Part shown: piece after piece, positions 43,421-50,025 of the stretch
Numbering within the stretch: the first letter of the stretch is position 1
Layout of the letters: every line of letters starts with the position of its first letter
Assembly: GCA_964483375.1 (NCBI GenBank)
Contig: CAZABJ010000007.1
Coordinates: 1 to 60,397 of the forward strand
Length of the DNA: 60,397 bases
Direction: 5' to 3'
Source: JAUIEH01 sp964483375
Lineage (GTDB): Bacteria; Pseudomonadota; Alphaproteobacteria; Caulobacterales; Maricaulaceae
Program-made: the position numbers and the translations under genes
The notes under the pieces: model-generated
Seen by the model: only the letters and a program-made list of their open reading frames with translations
Databases searched by the model: none
What the model was told of the DNA's origin: nothing

Positions 43421-44376
43421 CTTCGCACCGTCAGGCAGTTTTGGCCTCGCCCGCGCAACAAGTCGCAGAACGCGTTCGCGTCAGTCCGGTCCTCAAAGCC
43501 GTCAAGCCGAATTCGGTACCAGACCCCGCCTCTGTCGCCCAAATCCACCTCAATGATGAGCGGCTGGCGTTCCCCCAGAAGATCCGCGCTTTCGCTTTGG
43601 ATTTGGAACCAATCGTTTTCCGCGGCTTCGCGGCTGCGGTGGGAGGCGAGCTGCACGTAATAGAGCGGACCCTCGGCGTTCGCCACGGGCGGGACCTCCC
43701 GAACAACGCTGTCTTGCGGCTCGCTCGCGGCCTCCGCGACCGTTTCAGCCACAGCCTCCGCTGCGGCTTCCCCAGGGGGGGCGGGCCGAAGGCGGATTTG
43801 CGGGGCGTCCGGCTCGAACGCGCCGGCGAATTCCACCGTCGCGTCCTCCGCCTCGGGCGCCGCCTCTTCCGGCGGATCGTCCGCTTCGGCTTGTGTCTCC
43901 GCGGCGGGCGGGTCAGGGTCGGCGGGCTCGGTTTCGAGGCTCACCTCCGCGAGGTCGACCTCCCCGGCGAATTCCACCGTCTCTTCGCTCGCCTCGCCCT
44001 CGGCGGGGGCGGCGTCCTCTTCAGGGCTTAGCTCGATAGCGGGCGCTTGCGCGCGCGCGGTCGCGTCCGCACCGGCGCCCTCGAGCCGTTCGAACACCTC
44101 GATATCGAGATGGGGGGTGGGCTCCCCGCCGGGATTGGCGGGACGTTCGCGGAAGGGCTGTTCATCGGCGAGAATGAGCGGCGGCGCATCGCGGCCGCCT
44201 TCGCGCACGCCTTGATGATACGCGCTCCAGATCACGGCGGAGAACGCCACCACCACCGCGGCGGCGACGCCCAAAAGCAGCGGCCCGCGGCCGCGAGCCT
44301 CCTCGTCGGCATCGTCATAGGGGACGCCGTCAGCGTCTCGTCCTGGCGTGTATGCGCCCCGCTCTGCGTAGCTCAT
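43417..44376 (-). CDS. SPOR domain membrane protein
   Basis: The 319-residue protein has a cytoplasmic N-terminus, one membrane helix (GPLLLGVAAAVVVAFSAVIW, about residues 30-49), a long Ala/Glu/Pro-rich acidic linker (about 75-230) and a C-terminal SPOR domain of about 75 residues (PLYYVQLASHRSREAAENDW, then GVWYRIRLDGFEDR). SPOR domains bind denuded septal peptidoglycan, so the protein probably localises to the division site. It is coupled to nagZ by a 4-bp overlap. In relatives argS separates it from dgt; argS is missing here. Confidence 0.92.
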   Translation of the reverse strand: MSYAERGAYTPGRDADGVPYDDADEEARGRGPLLLGVAAAVVVAFSAVIWSAYHQGVREGGRDAPPLILADEQPFRERPANPGGEPTPHLDIEVFERLEGAGADATARAQAPAIELSPEEDAAPAEGEASEETVEFAGEVDLAEVSLETEPADPDPPAAETQAEADDPPEEAAPEAEDATVEFAGAFEPDAPQIRLRPAPPGEAAAEAVAETVAEAASEPQDSVVREVPPVANAEGPLYYVQLASHRSREAAENDWFQIQSESADLLGERQPLIIEVDLGDRGGVWYRIRLDGFEDRTDANAFCDLLRGRGQNCLTVRS

Positions 44377-44452
44377 GCCCTCACCTGACCTTCGCGGCCG
44401 ACGCGCGTCGACGGCGCGCGAACACCAAACTGCGGCGATGCTTCACGTCAGG

Positions 44453-45670
44453 TTACATCGCCTGATCAAGCGCGAAGAGCCTATGATGCTCCTCCATCGC
44501 AAATCGATCCGTCATCCCCGCCACATAATCGCAAACAAGCCTCGCGGTGGCTTCCTCGCCCGGCGGTCCGGCCCGCCGCCGCCATTCCGTCGGCAACAAA
44601 CTTGGATCCTCCAGAAATGCGGCGAAAAGATCGCGGATCACGCGTTTCGCGCGGCTCATCATGCGATTCACTTTGTAGTGCCGATACATGTTCTCCCAAA
44701 GGAACGACCGCAGCGATTTCTCCGCTTCAAGCCGCTCGGCGGTGAACGCCGCGACCGGTTTGTCGGCGGCGCGGACGTCCTCGACCGTCTGCAACCCCAT
44801 GTCCTCAACGCGCCGGCGCGTCTCGGACACGCAGTCGGCGATCATCCGTGAGATGATCCGCCGCACCGATTCATGGATGAGCCGTTCCTCGCGAACCCCG
44901 GGATAGCGCTCCATCACTTCGGCGAAAACATCGCCCACAAACGGTAAGGGATAGAGGTCCCCGGCCTTGAACAACCCTGCGCGCAGCCCGTCGTCGATGT
45001 CGTGATTGTTGTAGGCGATGTCGTCGGCCAGCGCGGCGACTTGGGCTTCTAAGCTCGCATGGGAGTGCGGCTCTAAATCGGCCCAGCCGGCATAGGCGGT
45101 GAACGCCCACGGCGCGGAGCCCAAATCTTTGCCCGAGGGAACGACGGGGCCGTTGTGCTTGACGATGCCCTCTAGCGTCTCCCAGGTCAGGTTCAGACCG
45201 TCGAACTCGGCGTAGCGGGCCTCCAACTCCGTCAGCACCCGCAAGGTGTTGGCGTTGTGGTCAAAGCCGCCATAGGGCTCCATGGCTTGGGCGAGCGCGG
45301 TCTCGCCGGCATGGCCGAAGGGCGGATGTCCCAAATCATGGGCGAGCGCCAAGGCCTCGGCCAATTCTTCGTCCAAGCCGAGCTCGCGCGATATCGACCG
45401 TGCGATCTGAGCGACTTCCAAGGAATGGGTCAGCCGCGTGCGATAGTGGTCGCCTTCATGGGCGACGAAGACTTGCGTCTTCAACATCAATCGTCGAAAG
45501 GCGGCGGAGTGAATGATCCGGTCCCGGTCTCGCTGAAACGGCGAGCGCGTTTCGCTCTCCGCCTCGCGATGGCGGCGTCCGCGCGACCGTTGCGGATCGC
45601 TCGCATAGGACGCGCGCCAGCGCTCGCCGGGGGCGCGGCCTGTCTTCTCCAAGGCGGCTGTCGTATCCAT
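44453..45670 (-). CDS. dgt: Deoxyguanosinetriphosphate triphosphohydrolase-like protein
   Basis: The 405-residue HD-domain protein hydrolyses dNTPs to deoxynucleoside and triphosphate. Motifs are RTPF-like TRSPFQRDRDRIIHSAAFRR, TRLTHSLEVAQIARSISREL, the HD pair in ALAHDLGHPPFGHAGE and IAYNNHDIDDGLRAG. I chose ATG 45670 because the first 35 residues of a longer frame are unconserved and run into the promoter of the divergent erpA-like gene. The distance between the two starts is about 50 bases, so both promoters must overlap. Confidence 0.93.
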   Translation of the reverse strand: MDTTAALEKTGRAPGERWRASYASDPQRSRGRRHREAESETRSPFQRDRDRIIHSAAFRRLMLKTQVFVAHEGDHYRTRLTHSLEVAQIARSISRELGLDEELAEALALAHDLGHPPFGHAGETALAQAMEPYGGFDHNANTLRVLTELEARYAEFDGLNLTWETLEGIVKHNGPVVPSGKDLGSAPWAFTAYAGWADLEPHSHASLEAQVAALADDIAYNNHDIDDGLRAGLFKAGDLYPLPFVGDVFAEVMERYPGVREERLIHESVRRIISRMIADCVSETRRRVEDMGLQTVEDVRAADKPVAAFTAERLEAEKSLRSFLWENMYRHYKVNRMMSRAKRVIRDLFAAFLEDPSLLPTEWRRRAGPPGEEATARLVCDYVAGMTDRFAMEEHHRLFALDQAM

Positions 45671-45722
45671 ATGAGTCTCAATAGACGGACTCGCGCCCCT
45701 GGTGAAACGGGAGATCCAGCAA

Positions 45723-46058
45723 ATGAGCGAAACTGCGCCCTCGGTGACCCTGAGCGAACGGGCCGCCCGCCGCATCAATGCGATTATGGCCGAGCAAGGC
45801 CGACGCTTTCTGCGCGTGGCGGTGAATGGCGGCGGCTGCTCGGGTTTTTCCTACGCTTTTGATTTCGCTGATGAACCAGAAAGCGACGACCTGGTGATCG
45901 AGCGGGATGGGGCGAAGGTCGTCATCGACGACGTCTCGCTGCCGTTTTTGGCGGGCTCCGAAATCGATTTTGTCGATGAGATCATCGGCGCGGCCTTTCG
46001 AATCAACAATCCCAACGCCAAGAGCTCCTGCGGCTGCGGGACCAGTTTCTCGGTGTGA
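45723..46058 (+). CDS. erpA: Fe-S cluster insertion protein (HesB/IscA/ErpA family)
   Basis: The 111-residue A-type carrier has VTLSERAARRINAIMAEQG at the start and the three cluster-binding cysteines in NGGGCSGFSYAF and SSCGCGTSF. It delivers Fe-S clusters to target enzymes. ATG 45723 has a GGAGA ribosome binding site about 8 bases upstream. Its position divergent from dgt is very common in alphaproteobacteria. It overlaps the next gene by 4 bases (GTGA). ErpA versus IscA cannot be separated on sequence alone. Confidence 0.92.
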   Translation: MSETAPSVTLSERAARRINAIMAEQGRRFLRVAVNGGGCSGFSYAFDFADEPESDDLVIERDGAKVVIDDVSLPFLAGSEIDFVDEIIGAAFRINNPNAKSSCGCGTSFSV

Positions 46059-46477
46059 GCGAGGACGTCGAAGCCCAGCCGCGGATTCTCCGCTTGCGTG
46101 TCGGCGAAGGCGACGACGCGGCGATCGCCCATGCGCCCTATCCGGTCGCCGAGCCCTCTCTCCCCCGCCCCGCCCCTGCGGAATGGCGGCTTGGCCCGCC
46201 AGGCTCGGACGCCGCTCTCATCGTCCCCGGCCTGCCCTATCCGCTCGCCCAATTCCGCCTCGTGCATCAAGGGCATCATCTCTATTGCCGCGCGACGCCG
46301 AAGCTCGACGCCTCCATCGATGCGCTGCCGGCTCAGCACAAATGGAGGCCAGACGACCCTTGGACGGATGCGGCTTGGGGTCCCGCCCGTCCGTTCGGCT
46401 ATCAGCTTCGGATCGACTGGCGACCGTTCCGGCTTTGCGGGGTCGTCATGCAAGCCTTGACGCGTTCCACCCCATGA
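46055..46477 (+). CDS. Hypothetical protein of 140 residues between erpA and nitroreductase
   Basis: A GTG start overlaps the erpA stop, and the stop overlaps the nitroreductase ATG, both by 4 bases, which argues for a real gene. The protein is soluble, rich in Pro, Ala and aromatic residues (HKWRPDDPWTDAAWGPARPF), with no signal peptide or recognised domain. An open minus-strand frame over the same region lacks protein-like composition. In many relatives xthA lies at this position, but this protein shows no EEP motif. Confidence 0.6.
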   Translation: MSEDVEAQPRILRLRVGEGDDAAIAHAPYPVAEPSLPRPAPAEWRLGPPGSDAALIVPGLPYPLAQFRLVHQGHHLYCRATPKLDASIDALPAQHKWRPDDPWTDAAWGPARPFGYQLRIDWRPFRLCGVVMQALTRSTP

Positions 46478-47154
46478 CCGAACCGACCCTAAGCGACGTT
46501 CTGGCGCGCCGCCGCTCTTGCCGCGGCTTTCTACCAGATCCGGTCGAAGCGACGACGGTGCGCGAGATCCTCGCCGCCGCCTCGCGCGCGCCGTCAGGCG
46601 GCAATCTGCAGCCTTGGAAAGTCATCGCCGTGGCCGGCGCAGAGCGCGAGGCGGTCAGCAAGCTGGCGATGGACGCACTCGCCGCGAACCCCGCCGGGGA
46701 AATGGGCGATCGGCTGGTCTACCCGCCAAGCCTGTGGGAGCCCTATCGGGGGCGGCGCTTCGAAAACGGCGAAGCCCTTTACGCGACTTTGGGGATCCCA
46801 CGGGAAGACAAGACCGCCCGCTTCGCCCATCTCGCCCGGAACTACGCCTTTTTCGACGCGCCGGTAGGGCTTTTCTTCGTCATTGACGCCAAACTCGGCC
46901 ATAGCCAATGGGCGCATTTGGGCATGTTCATGATGGCGGTGATGCTCGCCGCGGAGGCCCGCGGCCTGGCCACCTGCGCGCAGGAAGCCTGGGCGATGAC
47001 GCGCCGCAGTCTTCACGCCCATTTCGCCTTGGAAGAGGAGGAACTCCTCTATTGCGGCATGGCGCTTGGCTATCCCGACCCCGATCATCCCACCGCCAAG
47101 CTCGTCACGACGCGCGAGCCGGTGGAGGGGTTCGCCCGTTTCAGCGGCTTTTGA
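46474..47154 (+). CDS. Nitroreductase family flavoprotein
   Basis: The 226-residue protein has FMN-binding RRSCRGFLPDPV near the start, AASRAPSGGNLQPWKV, and MMAVMLAAEARGLATCAQEA in the later half, matching the NfsB/FMN reductase-like family. Such enzymes use NAD(P)H to reduce nitro groups, quinones or related substrates. ATG 46474 overlaps the upstream stop by 4 bases, so erpA, the unknown and this gene form one operon. It converges with a small membrane protein gene; the stops are 17 bases apart. Confidence 0.9.
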   Translation: MTEPTLSDVLARRRSCRGFLPDPVEATTVREILAAASRAPSGGNLQPWKVIAVAGAEREAVSKLAMDALAANPAGEMGDRLVYPPSLWEPYRGRRFENGEALYATLGIPREDKTARFAHLARNYAFFDAPVGLFFVIDAKLGHSQWAHLGMFMMAVMLAAEARGLATCAQEAWAMTRRSLHAHFALEEEELLYCGMALGYPDPDHPTAKLVTTREPVEGFARFSGF

Positions 47155-47171
47155 GCCGCTCTCAGCTTCCC

Positions 47172-47648
47172 TTAAAGCAGCCCCGACGCATACGCGCCCC
47201 CCGCGACGACGACCGGCCAGAACCCCGCTGAGGCCGCGTCATGGGTTGGGATGAGATCGGGATTGCGGTTACGGATGAGCAAGCGCTGGGAGATGAGCGC
47301 GTAGACCACGCCCAGCAACGTGAAGCCGAACACCGCTGCGCTCAATAGCCACGCCGGGAACGCCGCGCCCGGCTCGCGATGCAGCGCCGCCCGCACCGGT
47401 CCACGCAACAGAAGCGCTGAGGCCATCAGCGAAAAGCCCGCCAAATCGGAAAGCCAAACCGGCAGCGCCACCGGCGAAAACCCATAGACGAACGCGGTCA
47501 GCCGGCCGAGCGTCGCTCGATAAATCCCAGTGATCGTGGGGGCCGCCCCGGCGAAGTCGAGTTCGAAAGCGTGCTGGCTGGCGCTCAAAAGCGCGCCTGC
47601 AGCCAACAACACGGCGATGACGGTCAACACGATGCCGATGACGCGCAT
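47172..47648 (-). CDS. Small membrane protein, function unknown
   Basis: The 158-residue protein has about four hydrophobic segments: RVIGIVLTVIAVLLAAGALL, the region around TAFVYGFSPVALPVWLSDLA, FPAWLLSAAVFGFTLLGVVY and FWPVVVAGGAYASGLL. I chose ATG 47648 because AAGGG lies 6 bases upstream; an ATG two codons earlier sits too close to that site. No family is recognised. It is divergent from the HMG-CoA reductase operon with 158 bases between the starts, so both promoters lie there. Confidence 0.7.
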   Translation of the reverse strand: MRVIGIVLTVIAVLLAAGALLSASQHAFELDFAGAAPTITGIYRATLGRLTAFVYGFSPVALPVWLSDLAGFSLMASALLLRGPVRAALHREPGAAFPAWLLSAAVFGFTLLGVVYALISQRLLIRNRNPDLIPTHDAASAGFWPVVVAGGAYASGLL

Positions 47649-47806
47649 GTTCATCCCTTCGCTTGTCGGGCGAATTTGTAGCCCGCCCGGTTTCGCGTGG
47701 CGAGCGGGCGGCTTTAAGTTCCGGTAACCGGCTCACCCTTGTATGTCGACTTGTGACCGGGGCCGGGCGCCGCCAGTGTCGCGGCGAGGAGTGTTGGAGC
47801 TTCGCA

Positions 47807-49087
47807 ATGACGGTGAGTTTCAAAACCGCGGCGCGGACGCTTGCAGCCTTGTTGGCCAAGGGCGATCCCCAAGCGCTGGCGGCGCGCTTCGCGCAAAACG
47901 ACGCGCCCGCGCCGCCGCGGGTTCGCCACCACGGCGACATCACCGAAGAACGCGTGAGCGCGCGCTGGGCCCGGTTGTCCACGCCTGACGGCGTCCGCGA
48001 GGCCCTGCTGACCGACGCCACGCGCGCCGACATGGGCGCTTATGCGGGGAACATCGAGAATTTCATCGGCGAAGCCCGCCTGCCTGTGGGGCTCGCCGGT
48101 CCGCTGCGGGTGAACGGGGTCGCAAAGCGGGCGGACTATTTCGCGCCCCTGGCGACAAGCGAGGCGGCGCTGGTGGCGTCCTACGCCCGCGGCGCGGACG
48201 TGATCACCAACGCCGGGGGGTGCGCGGCCTGCGTGCTCAGCCGCGGGGTCGCCCGCGCGCCGGGTTTTCGGTTTCGCGATCTCGGCGAAGCGGGCCTGTT
48301 CACTCATTGGGTCGCAGGGAACATCGACCCCATCACCCAAGCCGCCGAAGCCACGACCCGACATGGGCGGCTTATCGATATCGCCGTGAATATGGAGGGC
48401 AATCACGTCTTCCTCGTCTTCACCTATGAAACCGGCGATGCGTCTGGCCAAAACATGGTGACCATCGCGACCGACGCAGCCTGCGCGCACATCATCGCGC
48501 ATTGCCCGATCACCCCGCTGCGTTGGTTTGTCGAGGCGAACCTCTCAGGCGACAAGAAGGCGACCACCCAGTCCTTCCAAGGCGTCCGCGGCCGAAAGGC
48601 GATCGCCGAAATTCGGGCGCCGCGGGCCTTGGTGCGCAAGAAGCTGCATACCACCCCTGAAGCCATGGTGGACTATTGGCGCATGTCGGCGATCGGCGGG
48701 GTGATGTCAGGCCAGATCGGCGCCCAGGGCCATGTCTCCAACGGTCTCGCGGCCCTCTACATTGCGACCGGCCAAGACGTCGCAACCGTGGCGGAGGGCG
48801 CAGTCGGGGTCACACGCCTGGAAATCGACCCCGCTGAGGATGCGCTTTACGCCAGCGTGACCTTGCCCAATCTCATTGTCGGCACCGTGGGCGGGGGAAC
48901 CAAATTGCCCACGGCGGCGGCTTGCCTGCAGCTGTTAGGGCTGCAAGGCGACGGCGGCGCGGACGCCTTCGCCGAGTTGTGCGCCGGGCTGTCGCTTGCG
49001 GGCGAACTCTCCATCATCGCGGCGTTGTCCGCGGGACATTTCACGCGCGCGCACGCCTCGCTTGCGCGCGGGAAAGGCACGCCATGA
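47807..49087 (+). CDS. Class I hydroxymethylglutaryl-CoA reductase
   Basis: The 426-residue protein reduces HMG-CoA to mevalonate with NADPH. It matches class I (eukaryote/archaea-like) enzymes: ENFIGEARLPVGLAGPL, PLATSEAALVASYARGAD with the catalytic Glu119, DASGQNMVTIAT, SGDKKATTQSFQGVRG with the catalytic Lys, GQDVATVAEG with Asp324, and a His near the end (GHFTRAH). All catalytic residues appear present. ATG 47807 has GGAG about 8 bases upstream. It is the first of seven genes joined by 4-bp overlaps. No other mevalonate-pathway gene is in the window. Most alphaproteobacteria use the MEP pathway instead. Confidence 0.93.
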   Translation: MTVSFKTAARTLAALLAKGDPQALAARFAQNDAPAPPRVRHHGDITEERVSARWARLSTPDGVREALLTDATRADMGAYAGNIENFIGEARLPVGLAGPLRVNGVAKRADYFAPLATSEAALVASYARGADVITNAGGCAACVLSRGVARAPGFRFRDLGEAGLFTHWVAGNIDPITQAAEATTRHGRLIDIAVNMEGNHVFLVFTYETGDASGQNMVTIATDAACAHIIAHCPITPLRWFVEANLSGDKKATTQSFQGVRGRKAIAEIRAPRALVRKKLHTTPEAMVDYWRMSAIGGVMSGQIGAQGHVSNGLAALYIATGQDVATVAEGAVGVTRLEIDPAEDALYASVTLPNLIVGTVGGGTKLPTAAACLQLLGLQGDGGADAFAELCAGLSLAGELSIIAALSAGHFTRAHASLARGKGTP

Positions 49088-50025
49088 CCGCCGCCGACGC
49101 TCCGCTGCCCGCTCGGCTTTGGGTCTATCAGCGCGAACGCTTCCCTCTCATCGCTCATGGGGCGCTGACGATTGCGCTCGCGGCGGCGGCTTCGCTCTAC
49201 GCGGCGGGGATTTCCGGCGGCAGGCCGGACATCGGCCCCATCGCCGCCGGCTTCGGCCTCGCCTTTCTGCAATTCGCGCTGCTGCGGATCGCTGACGAGC
49301 ACAAGGACATCGAAGAAGACGCCGCCCACCGCCCCTATCGCCCCGTCCCTCGAGGGCTGGTGTCCTTGGCGGAGCTGCGGCGCGTCGCGCTTGCGGCCTA
49401 TATCGCGCAATTCCTGATTCTCGCGTCGCTCGCCGCTGCCTGGCCGTTTCTTCTGTGGTCGGGCTTGCAGCTCTATTTCGCGCTGATGACGGCGGAGTTC
49501 TTTTTTCCCAAGCAGCTGTCGCGCGCGCCCATCCTGACGCTGTTCTCTCACATGCTGATCTTGCCGCTAATCGCCTGGCTCGCCGCGGCGCCCTCCATCG
49601 CCGCGTTGGCCGTCCCGGGCTGGACGGAGGATCTCTCAGCCTTCGCGCTCGCCGGGTTGGGCGTCTTCGCACTCGGGGTCGCGCTCGAAATCGCCCGAAA
49701 AATCCGGGCGCCCCAGGGCGAGGAAGACGGCGTTCTCACCTATTCCAAGCTCTGGGGACGCCGCCGCGCGGTCTTCGCCCTTCTGGGCGCTTGCGCGTTG
49801 TCCATCGTCGGGCTGGGTTTCGCCGCGCAGGCCGCCGGTGCGGGATGGACCGCCGTGATGCCCGCCTTCGGCCTGTTGGGCCTCGCCGCCCTCGCCCGGC
49901 CGCTGCTCAAAGACGCGCCGCCGGACGGGTCGGGAAAACGCCTGGGCTCGGGGACGAATCTGTACGGCTTGACCTGGCTCGCGGGCCTCGCCGCGGCGGG
50001 CGCATTCGCCACAGCGCCGATATGA
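49084..50025 (+). CDS. UbiA-like membrane prenyltransferase
   Basis: The 313-residue protein has about eight membrane segments. The first Asp-rich motif of the UbiA superfamily is recognisable as RIADEHKDIEEDAAHRPYRP with VPRGLVSL after it. A second acidic site is less clear; EIARKIRAPQGEEDGVLTY sits where it should be. UbiA enzymes transfer a prenyl chain from its diphosphate to an aromatic or polar acceptor. It does not look like UbiA proper, and the acceptor is unknown. Its ATG overlaps the HMG-CoA reductase stop by 4 bases. Confidence 0.85.
   Translation: MTAADAPLPARLWVYQRERFPLIAHGALTIALAAAASLYAAGISGGRPDIGPIAAGFGLAFLQFALLRIADEHKDIEEDAAHRPYRPVPRGLVSLAELRRVALAAYIAQFLILASLAAAWPFLLWSGLQLYFALMTAEFFFPKQLSRAPILTLFSHMLILPLIAWLAAAPSIAALAVPGWTEDLSAFALAGLGVFALGVALEIARKIRAPQGEEDGVLTYSKLWGRRRAVFALLGACALSIVGLGFAAQAAGAGWTAVMPAFGLLGLAALARPLLKDAPPDGSGKRLGSGTNLYGLTWLAGLAAAGAFATAPI

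Noticed and set aside
47713..47728. TTAA-N6-GTAACC resembling a CtrA box before the HMG-CoA reductase operon
   Set aside because: The spacing is one base short and the second half has a mismatch, too weak to report in a high-GC genome.
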